A DNA stretch of 40,719 bases from an uncultured Prevotella sp. (GTDB taxonomy: Bacteria; Bacteroidota; Bacteroidia; Bacteroidales; Bacteroidaceae), in contig CAMVOS010000023.1 of NCBI GenBank assembly GCA_947169185.1, positions 1 to 40,719 on the forward strand, given 5' to 3'. Both the position numbers and the translations under genes were made by a program. Below the pieces are notes generated by a model. The model saw nothing but the letters and a program-made list of their open reading frames with translations, was not told the DNA's origin and did no database searches. Positions 7,801 through 13,716 of the stretch are shown here, one piece after another. Within the stretch, counting starts at the first letter, position 1, and the number at the start of each line of letters is the position of its first letter.

Positions 7801-8617
7801 TAGCAGACAATGCTGCATCAGGAACCACCTCGAACAGGCCATTATAAATAGACACCTTACCACTCCAGCCTGGTTCGATAGTCTTACCAACAGCCAAATC
7901 AGCTGTAAGGGTGGATTTTTGGTCATAAATCAGGCTGCTGCCTATACCATCTTTAATGTAGCAATAGGTTGCATTACCCTTTTTGACCAGAGCCTGAACA
8001 AGTGCTGTACCTTTGAAGATAAATGGTGTTCCGTCATCAAGGGCATTAAGTGATGCAATATTGCTAACTTTAGCAGTTGAAACATAAGTGAACTTAAACC
8101 CGTAGAAACCTAGTTTTGAACCAGCGCAATAAACCTTATAAGACTTACCAGCAGAAACTGTAAATTTGTAGGTTCCGTAATACTTTTCTGCTTCTGTAAT
8201 TCCATTATAATTTTCAAGTGCTGTACCGTCCTCCTCAATGTAAAATTTCTTATCGGCATTCAAGACAACAGCAACATCAATAGAGCCGTCAAGCTTAGGT
8301 ACAATGGTATAGAAGGTACCACCAGCTTTATTACCATTGGTACCATTACCTTCTGTGAAAGCCGTGAAGCCATCGACATGGGCGTCAGCTTTTGCTGCTT
8401 TAAAGTCAGCACCTTCAGCCTCTCCATAGGTAATAGTGGCAACAACATCATTGCCATTCTTTACGTCAACAGTCTGTCCACTGTTGAAAGTGTCACCCTC
8501 TGCCAATGCATAGACAACTTCTGTTTTGCCGCCTCCTAGTGCATTAATAACTGTTGTTGCCGCAAAGGCAGCCACAGCTAAGAAAGCCACAAACATTAGA
8601 GTTAGTTTTTTTCTCAT
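4898..8617 (-). CDS. Large type IX-secreted surface protein with beta-helix and repeated Ig/MBG-like domains
   Basis: The 1239-residue precursor starts with a signal peptide (MRKKLTLMFVAFLAVAAFAA). Residues about 45-180 resemble a carbohydrate-binding beta-sandwich, and 185-365 an OB-like module. Residues about 370-690 form a right-handed beta-helix like those of pectate-lyase-type Bacteroidetes proteins, ending in the characteristic NCGDPRWNN. Two homologous domains of about 75 residues follow (near 778-850 and 856-925, each W-I-x-A-I-P-N-Q to KFNII). The C-terminus (IYDMNGRKVEGV to KGIYILNGKKVAIK) is a type IX sorting domain. It is likely exported and attached to the cell surface. No catalytic residues could be assigned, so a polysaccharide-binding or lyase role is only suggested. 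It has its own promoter with a leader of about 115 nt. Confidence 0.85.
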   Translation of the reverse strand: MRKKLTLMFVAFLAVAAFAATTVINALGGGKTEVVYALAEGDTFNSGQTVDVKNGNDVVATITYGEAEGADFKAAKADAHVDGFTAFTEGNGTNGNKAGGTFYTIVPKLDGSIDVAVVLNADKKFYIEEDGTALENYNGITEAEKYYGTYKFTVSAGKSYKVYCAGSKLGFYGFKFTYVSTAKVSNIASLNALDDGTPFIFKGTALVQALVKKGNATYCYIKDGIGSSLIYDQKSTLTADLAVGKTIEPGWSGKVSIYNGLFEVVPDAALSATEDAPIEPTFENATLADVKAENVNKIMKLTDVTIASVSGSDFTLKKNDATAVGYNQFAIKDLANGLVCSEMIGVVGIFKEAVQFQPISFVVGTPAPAPADVTISPAPGTDISAALAAATELCAAKNITINLTAGDPYTLTSSIPAAASVVINGAAGAVIDASKLNDAFINYSSVIGEKAKKDETTESAYTIVEEVTIKNVVINGLANSLINNASGAKTLFKAIDVNESVIEVSGSKNFFALGTAYANNLKIKNSTIWSKTTHTGFFFKADGKPADVNSKETSTWAVENSNLVNIAVGKKANNSNGGLKGKKTTTMILKNSILVNFASNAGNEVNGWLWGQNGGANAEYGNNTYWSALKDGQAVETWITKGAGDKTGTEIKAEPLFADAANGDFTLDYCLQKLMNCGDPRWNNTKLGASYLVGSKIAELKLTVGETVLEYPNTANVPANATVFIDVEKEGYAVKKFTTKPSNAIQVLTITENKKYAFAMPDKAVQVNATFMAVLKPEWITAIPNQKYTNQAIKPTVVLTDEYTKAVIPATEYTVDYTNNVEAGEATVTVKGKNNNYTGEVTAKFNIIRQELKNEWIAAIPNQAWTGEAVEPTVTVTDKIENKVIDPENYTVEFANNVDAGEATVTVKAKENNYYIGQATAKFNIIKVDEAKAEDGSSFWYRVIDEASKEATILHIEPASADVESFTIPATIDGYDIVAFEDIALSPAAVANVKDFYLPAVKGHAIAGITSEMLTDTRVYQHPSKVARIHVPLEVLGEYAQALDYFTNLYKVSAVKESAPRFWTLGCSVNVMLDAASDAKVYIVKAKDATSVEKVATGTKVIEAGNGVLIEGTAGQDYQVIAAPDAELMRVEVDYSENLLVAVTAPAHFGEGYYILKNGAFYAAGGDDDAVVPAGKAVLYLPTATAPILTISGEATGIKIANADDLKNAQIYDMNGRKVEGVPAQKGIYILNGKKVAIK

Positions 8618-8739
8618 AGTCGTTTTCTTTTAGTTAATAATGTTATTAATAAGATTATTTTTAAATATTGTTTTAGTTATCATACAAATGCAAGCACCGC
8701 CTGACGGAGATTTCATGCACTATACGCACAATTTTGTTG

Positions 8740-8747
8740 CAAATATA
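8740..8747 (-). promoter_or_regulatory. Promoter -7 element TATATTTG of the type IX cargo gene
   Basis: TATATTTGCA on the minus strand matches TAnnTTTG. The start codon is about 120 bp away, leaving a long untranslated leader in which no riboswitch was recognised. Confidence 0.6.
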
Positions 8748-8805
8748 GTGCATTTATTTGGATTAAGCAAATAAATTTATAAAAAAATTACATTTGCTCT
8801 AAAAA

Positions 8806-9960
8806 TTACTTCAATTCTACCGTAGCACGGCGGTTATATTCGGCTGGTGTGAGGGTATCGACACCACCAGCAGCAACGACCTCGATACGCTGAGGGTTGA
8901 CGCCAAGGCGCACCAACTCATCGGCAACAGCCTGAGCACGGCGTTCAGACAGTTTCTTATTGGCTTCGGCACGACCCGACTTGTCGGCATAGCCCGTCAC
9001 AAGCACGGAGGCATTCTTGTCGATAGCCAGCTGAGCCAGCGACTTTACGCTAAGCATATCACGGCTGGCAATGACATTAGCCTTACCCACCTCAAAGAAA
9101 ATTGAAACGGGAGCCGACACGATATTCTCGACCGTTCTGACCGCCGGAGTCACTGTTGTCACAGCCGCAGTAGGTTGGGGCTGTGCGTCAATAATCTGCT
9201 GCAGACGCTCGTTCTCAGCCAATGCATCAGCCAGCTGAGCATTCAGCGCGTCGAGTTCGCCTTCGGTCAGTGCACTGACGGCCTCCTGATCGGTAGCATG
9301 CTTCCAATTGTTCTTGCCGATATGCCATATCAAACCGAGTTCTATAGCATAATGCTGGTTGCGATCACGTAGTCCGGTACCACGATTGCTGGCTTCTCCG
9401 CTGTTCCATGCCAGCTCGATATTGGCTGAGAAACGGGGCGACAAGCGCAGCGTATTCAGTAAGCCAAGACTGAGCACAGTGCTGTAATGGGCATGCGTCA
9501 TATTACGATGGATACCGGCACCTGCGTATGGAATGATATTCCAGAAGCGCTGTTCGTCATAGCCACGGAACAGCGATGTGACGTTAACCAGCAACTGTTC
9601 GTTGGCGGTCCAATACTTATCGCCACCCAAGCCCTGATCTTTCTTACCCATCTGCCAGGCATTAATCTTAGTACGCAGGCCGAAGACGGGGGTCAGCCAC
9701 TTGCCTAACGACAGCGAGGCACCAAGACCATTATAATAGGTGCCCGATGGGAACTTGCGGAAAGGAGCCACCAACGAACGTTCACCTTCACCATAGAAGG
9801 CATTCCACGTCAAGTTGGCACCCAGAAACCAGTTCTGCCAAAAACCATTGGTAGCCACACGATGTTTCTCAGCAGGGGCAATGTTCACATCTTCATCGTC
9901 TTGTGCCATAGCACCTAACGACAGACTGGCAAATACCAGCATCAAAAACAACTTTTTCAT
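8806..9960 (-). CDS. OmpA-family outer-membrane protein
   Basis: The 384-residue precursor has a signal peptide cut near GAMAQ-DD. Residues about 35-215 look like an 8-stranded outer-membrane beta-barrel (alternating aromatic strands such as WFLGANLTWNAFYG and YAIELGLIWHIG). A short coiled coil (LDALNAQLADALAENERLQQII) and a Thr/Val/Pro linker lead to a C-terminal OmpA peptidoglycan-binding domain at about 275-384. That domain has TGYADKSG, LSERRAQAV and YNRRATV, including the Asp and Arg that contact diaminopimelate. It should anchor the outer membrane to peptidoglycan. It is close in plan to the protein at 12527-13672. Its 5' leader consists almost wholly of an octamer array. Confidence 0.9.
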   Translation of the reverse strand: MKKLFLMLVFASLSLGAMAQDDEDVNIAPAEKHRVATNGFWQNWFLGANLTWNAFYGEGERSLVAPFRKFPSGTYYNGLGASLSLGKWLTPVFGLRTKINAWQMGKKDQGLGGDKYWTANEQLLVNVTSLFRGYDEQRFWNIIPYAGAGIHRNMTHAHYSTVLSLGLLNTLRLSPRFSANIELAWNSGEASNRGTGLRDRNQHYAIELGLIWHIGKNNWKHATDQEAVSALTEGELDALNAQLADALAENERLQQIIDAQPQPTAAVTTVTPAVRTVENIVSAPVSIFFEVGKANVIASRDMLSVKSLAQLAIDKNASVLVTGYADKSGRAEANKKLSERRAQAVADELVRLGVNPQRIEVVAAGGVDTLTPAEYNRRATVELK

Positions 9961-9990
9961 TTACTGATTTACAAATTTACCGAATTACTG
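9959..9990. repeat. Octamer array (ATTTACTG-like x4) in the ompA-like leader
   Basis: Units ATTTACTG, ATTTACAA, ATTTACCG and AATTACTG fill the space between the -7 element and the start codon of the 8806-9960 gene. The same octamer heads the array at 29038-29069. Confidence 0.75.
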
Positions 9991-10000
9991 ATTTTATTTG

Positions 10001-10008
10001 CAAAATTA
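10001..10008 (-). promoter_or_regulatory. Promoter -7 element TAATTTTG of the OmpA-like gene
   Basis: TAATTTTGCA on the minus strand lies 41 bp upstream of the start codon at 9960. It is divergent from the plus-strand promoter at 10063-10070. Confidence 0.65.
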
Positions 10009-10062
10009 CGTATTTATTTCATAAAAACAAAGTAATTTGTTGGATATTTCGCCTTTTTGTCC

Positions 10063-10070
10063 TAATTTTG
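10063..10070 (+). promoter_or_regulatory. Promoter -7 element TAATTTTG of the plus-strand outer-membrane protein
   Basis: CCTAATTTTGCAACC on the plus strand matches TAnnTTTG and lies 28 bp before the ATG at 10099. A TTTG at 10036-10039 is a possible -33 element with a slightly long spacer of 23 bp. Confidence 0.65.
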
Positions 10071-10098
10071 CAACCATAAACAAGAAAGAGATATAAAT

Positions 10099-11136
10099 AT
10101 GGTATTAAATAAGAAAGTATTTACCATACTGTTGGCTTTTGCAACTTTTGGAATCACGACACTGCGGGCACAGGATAACAAGATGTCTTTTGAGGCCTTC
10201 AAACATCTGGATATCGGTGTCACGATGGGTTCCACCGGTCTGGGTATTGATGTCGCTACCCCTATAGGCAAATATGTACAAGTGAGGACAGGTTTCGAAA
10301 TCATGCCACGCTTTGAGAAGAGCCTGAACTTCGATATCCAGTCGTTTGGCTATAGTGAAGATGGCGAGCTGCAAACCTCGCAGTTCGACATCATGGCCGA
10401 CCGTTTGGAGGCACTGACAAACTATCGTGCTACGCCATCGGTTGAGATGGTGGGCAAGCCTACATTCTGGAACTACAAGCTGATGGTCGATGTATTCCCC
10501 TTCCGTAACAAACACTGGCACCTGACTGCCGGATTCCATTGGGGACCATCGAAGATTGGCGAAGCCATCAATGCCTTAGGCGATGCGCCATCACTGGTGG
10601 CTGTCAACATCTATAACAAGCTGTATGAAAAGGCAGAAAGCGGTGAATCCATCTACAATGGTATGGCTTTAAGTACAGAATGGCTGGAGAACGGACGCAT
10701 GGGTATTCATCTGGGAGACTACGTAGACCGCTATGTCACCAAGATGGTGGTAGAATATGACGAGTATGGCGACTTTGTCCGCTCGTACGAAGATTATGTC
10801 CTCGATGCTAATGGCAACAAGATTCATGAGCCTTATCGCATGGAGCCCGACAACGACTGCACGGTCAGCGCCACTGTTAAGGTCAATAGTTTCAGACCTT
10901 ATCTGGGCTTTGGCTATGGCGGACGTCTGCTCAAGAACGACGACCGCTATAACATCAGTTTCGATGCCGGCCTGATGTTCTGGGGAGGAACGCCCGCTAT
11001 CATGACCCACGACGGTACGAACCTTTCGAAGGATGTGATGAATATTGGTGGTAAGGTAGGCAATTACGTAGACTTAATCAGCGGTATCAAAGCCTACCCT
11101 GTCATTAACCTTAGAATTACTCGAAGAATATTTTAG
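10099..11136 (+). CDS. Outer-membrane beta-barrel-like protein of unknown function
   Basis: The 345-residue precursor begins with a signal peptide (MVLNKKVFTILLAFATFG, likely cut after LRA). The rest shows the alternating pattern and Gly/aromatic strand ends of an outer-membrane barrel: DIGVTMGSTGLGIDVATPIGKYVQVR early, FRPYLGFGYGGRLL and ISFDAGLMFWGGTP late. It finishes with a strand ending in Phe (YPVINLRITRRIF), the usual BAM recognition feature. It is the only plus-strand gene in the first 33 kb, is transcribed divergently from the OmpA-like gene, and converges on 11264-12415. A specific role cannot be assigned. Confidence 0.8.
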   Translation: MVLNKKVFTILLAFATFGITTLRAQDNKMSFEAFKHLDIGVTMGSTGLGIDVATPIGKYVQVRTGFEIMPRFEKSLNFDIQSFGYSEDGELQTSQFDIMADRLEALTNYRATPSVEMVGKPTFWNYKLMVDVFPFRNKHWHLTAGFHWGPSKIGEAINALGDAPSLVAVNIYNKLYEKAESGESIYNGMALSTEWLENGRMGIHLGDYVDRYVTKMVVEYDEYGDFVRSYEDYVLDANGNKIHEPYRMEPDNDCTVSATVKVNSFRPYLGFGYGGRLLKNDDRYNISFDAGLMFWGGTPAIMTHDGTNLSKDVMNIGGKVGNYVDLISGIKAYPVINLRITRRIF

Positions 11137-11137
11137 A

Positions 11138-11178
11138 ATACTCCGGAAGTATTTAAAAATAATCAGGCAGTATTTAAA
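11138..11178. repeat. Short palindrome and direct repeats before the large inverted repeat
   Basis: AATACTCCGGAAGTATT is a near-palindrome directly after the stop codon. GTATTTAAAAATAA then occurs twice in a row. Together with the element at 11179-11237 this makes the convergent gap unusually repeat-dense. Confidence 0.6.
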
Positions 11179-11237
11179 AATAAGTGGCACTTATTTGTCA
11201 ATAACCTCAGGTTATTTGGAAATAAGTGCCACCTATT
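11179..11237. terminator. Large palindromic element, probable bidirectional terminator
   Basis: The arms AATAAGTGGCACTTATTTG and AAATAAGTGCCAC(C)TATT, with inner arms AATAACCT and AGGTTATT around a single base, form a hairpin spanning 59 bp. The outer arm is itself a palindrome. It lies between two convergent genes, which suits a two-way terminator, though no strong T-run follows. Confidence 0.6.
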
Positions 11238-11263
11238 ATATATTAATGTATAAGCGCTTTCGC

Positions 11264-12415
11264 TCACTTCATCACGACCTTGCGACCATTCACAATATAA
11301 ATACCTTTGTGTAAACCTTCAGTCGTATCACCAAGGCGCTGACCACTGAGCGAATACACACCACGCTGTTGGGACTTGACATCAGAAGCTGTCAGGGTCT
11401 CAATACCAGAAGGATAATCCTTAACCACATAGATGACATCCGGTGAGCCGGCGGCAACCTCCAGATAGCTGGTGTTGGCAGGAATATACTTCAGCGTAGA
11501 AGACTTGATAAATGCCAGACGGCCATCGGCAGCACGGCCCAAGATACGCATCGTGCTCGGATTATACGCTGTCACATTACGGTGACCTGTCACTTCCTTC
11601 ACGTCGTTACAGTAGTAGACACCCTTCAGCTTATTGCCGGGAGCCGACGCCGTTGACTCAGTCAGTGTTACTTTATTATCCGATGCTTTCGCGCCTTTAC
11701 ACTCTACAAAGACGGGAGTAGCATCAGGGACAGTATAGGCGAATTCGTGTACCTTGGCATAGCCGTTTTTCACCTCAGTAATGTAGTAAGCCTTTACATT
11801 GCTGTTAATGGCAAAGGGGAAAGAGGCATACATCGGGGCGTAATAAAGGCTGTCGGCGCCATCAAGACTAGCCTTGAATTCCGGCTTAAAACCAAAATAA
11901 TACTTGTCATTGATAGGATGGAGGCGCCAATAGGCATACTCGCTGGCTTTATCTCCTCTTGTAAAAATTTGCACCTCATCTTCGATAAGGCCTGTATCCG
12001 TAAGATATTTGACCATGGTCACACCACCTTTAGTGGCTGATCCACCAATAGCATAGGTGCCATCCGACGTATTATTTGAAAATTCTAAATAGGACTTAAC
12101 AAGATTATATAAGTCCAGACTCTGTCCGGAAACATTGCATTTATAAGTAGTACTACTGGTTTTAGACACAACTGTAAGCTTACATATCGTAGCTGGGTTG
12201 GAAGCCACACGATCCTCAAAAGGACCAATAAGCCTTAAGGCCTCCAAGTCAACATCCTGAGTACTCGGAGTTATAGTGAGCGACGCTCTGTTATCAACCA
12301 GTACGATGTAGCGGCCTGTCTTGTTGTTCTCGACACGGTAGTAACCCGTACCATTCAACTGGGCATAAAGTACCGAAGGCAACAGTAAGGACAGCAATAA
12401 CAATAATTTCTTCAT
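11264..12415 (-). CDS. Secreted protein with type IX secretion C-terminal domain
   Basis: The 383-residue precursor has a signal peptide (MKKLLLLLSLLLPSVLYA). Near the N-terminus it has a segment NGTGYYRVENNKTGRYIVL, typical of Bacteroidetes surface proteins that begin with a ricin-like or beta-trefoil-like fold. The C-terminal part (GVYSLSGQRLGDTTEGLHKGIYIVNGRKVVMK, in two strands) is a type IX sorting domain like that of the 4898-8617 product. No catalytic motif is visible. It probably is exported to the cell surface. It lies between the palindromic element and a strong terminator of the OmpA gene, so it must have its own promoter, which was not identified with confidence. Confidence 0.8.
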   Translation of the reverse strand: MKKLLLLLSLLLPSVLYAQLNGTGYYRVENNKTGRYIVLVDNRASLTITPSTQDVDLEALRLIGPFEDRVASNPATICKLTVVSKTSSTTYKCNVSGQSLDLYNLVKSYLEFSNNTSDGTYAIGGSATKGGVTMVKYLTDTGLIEDEVQIFTRGDKASEYAYWRLHPINDKYYFGFKPEFKASLDGADSLYYAPMYASFPFAINSNVKAYYITEVKNGYAKVHEFAYTVPDATPVFVECKGAKASDNKVTLTESTASAPGNKLKGVYYCNDVKEVTGHRNVTAYNPSTMRILGRAADGRLAFIKSSTLKYIPANTSYLEVAAGSPDVIYVVKDYPSGIETLTASDVKSQQRGVYSLSGQRLGDTTEGLHKGIYIVNGRKVVMK

Positions 12416-12436
12416 AAATTAAATCTCTTTGAAAAC

Positions 12437-12489
12437 AAAAGTCCGACCCTGCATCAGTGTAGTGTTTCAACAGTGATGTAAGGTCGGAC
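12437..12489 (-). terminator. Rho-independent terminator of the lipoprotein-OmpA operon
   Basis: A perfect 8-bp GC-rich stem (GTCCGACC with GGTCGGAC) encloses a loop that holds a second ATCA/TGAT stem. On the minus strand it is followed by TTTTG then TTTTC. Confidence 0.85.
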
Positions 12490-12526
12490 AGTTAGTATTC
12501 AGAAGCTATATAGATAGCTTTCAAAC

Positions 12527-13672
12527 TTACTCAGCAATACAGATAGACACACGGTTCTCAACATCCGTAGCGAATGGCTGGATAGTGTCACCCTTGAAGT
12601 CTGTCTTGATGCGGTCCTTCTTGATCTTGTAGGTGCGCTGCAGCATGTTAGAAACAGCCTGGGCACGACGCTGAGACAGGTTGCGGTTGATGGTAGCATT
12701 ACCAGTACCACGGTCAGCATAACCAGTGATTTCAACCTTGCTGTTGGGGTTAGCCTTCATGTATTCAGCGATTTCCTGAACCTTAGCCTGCTCCTTCTTA
12801 GAGATCTGAGTACCGTTAATCATGAAGAATACGTCACGACGGAACTTATCCTCCTTCTTCTGGGCAACGGCACGGGTTGGCTCAATGATCTGCTGCTGAG
12901 GACATGGCTTCTCGACAACACGCTCGATAACCTTCTCGATAACCTTCTCAGGAACCTTCGGAGCCTCGATTGTGCGTGTGCTGTAGGTCTTGCCAAGGTT
13001 GATCTTCACACCAGCGAGGGCGTTGAAGTACCAGTCCCAGTTGCCAGCCTTCTTAGAATTGTAGCGGTCGCTCAGGGTGTTGGCATTAACCTCCAGACCC
13101 AGAGAAACAGCCTCGCTTACCTTGAAGTCAGCAGCGACACCAGCACGGCCGAACATACGAACCTTTGTACCATCCCATACGTAAGCCAGATTCTGGTCAC
13201 CAGTTTTAGGATACAACGTGGTATAAACGTTAGCAATCTCAACAGCTTTATTGTCCCAGCCAATGTTGGCACCAAGACCACCGAATACGCTGAAATTGAA
13301 GATGCGGTTGGGGTTGAAGCCACAGAACAGGTTCGACAGATTGAATGTCAAGTCGATACCAGGAGCAACATACTTCCACTTCCACTTAGCGACCTGACCA
13401 TAGTCCTCAATACCAGCCTTGCTCTGCCATGCATTCACGGCCAAACGGGCACCGAAGACGGGAGTGAACTGACGACCAAAGGCCACCTGTACGTTGGGAG
13501 AAACGAGATCTTTAAAGTCAATCTCACCCAGTGTGTACTGAGCACCACCTTGTACCTGAATGTACCAATAAGGATTGTGGTCATACACGGTCTTGGGATA
13601 CTGTTCCTGAGCTGATGCGCTCAGCACACCAGCCAGTAACAGGCAAGACATAAAAATTTTCTTGATTTTCAT
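12527..13672 (-). CDS. OmpA-family outer-membrane protein
   Basis: The 381-residue precursor has a signal peptide (MKIKKIFMSCLLLAGVLSASA) and a barrel region at about 30-215 (YWYIQVQGGAQYTLGEID, VQVAFGRQFTPVFGARLAVNAW). A linker with repeated Val-Ile-Glu-Lys-Val elements (PEKVIEKVIERVVEKP) follows. The C-terminal OmpA domain at about 275-381 has TGYADRGTG, LSQRRAQAV and ENRVSI. The Asp/Arg pair for peptidoglycan binding is present. It sits 44 bp downstream of the 884-residue lipoprotein gene and is followed by a strong terminator, so the two form a two-gene operon. OmpA proteins of this plan are usually among the most abundant Prevotella envelope proteins. Confidence 0.9.
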   Translation of the reverse strand: MKIKKIFMSCLLLAGVLSASAQEQYPKTVYDHNPYWYIQVQGGAQYTLGEIDFKDLVSPNVQVAFGRQFTPVFGARLAVNAWQSKAGIEDYGQVAKWKWKYVAPGIDLTFNLSNLFCGFNPNRIFNFSVFGGLGANIGWDNKAVEIANVYTTLYPKTGDQNLAYVWDGTKVRMFGRAGVAADFKVSEAVSLGLEVNANTLSDRYNSKKAGNWDWYFNALAGVKINLGKTYSTRTIEAPKVPEKVIEKVIERVVEKPCPQQQIIEPTRAVAQKKEDKFRRDVFFMINGTQISKKEQAKVQEIAEYMKANPNSKVEITGYADRGTGNATINRNLSQRRAQAVSNMLQRTYKIKKDRIKTDFKGDTIQPFATDVENRVSICIAE

Positions 13673-13716
13673 AATCTTATGTTTTTTTCGTTTTTATTCC
13701 GTTAATACTCCGTGAA

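Noticed and set aside
8618..8739. Riboswitch in the long leader of the type IX cargo gene
   Set aside because: No conserved riboswitch core or strong stem set was recognised; the sequence is mostly A/T rich.
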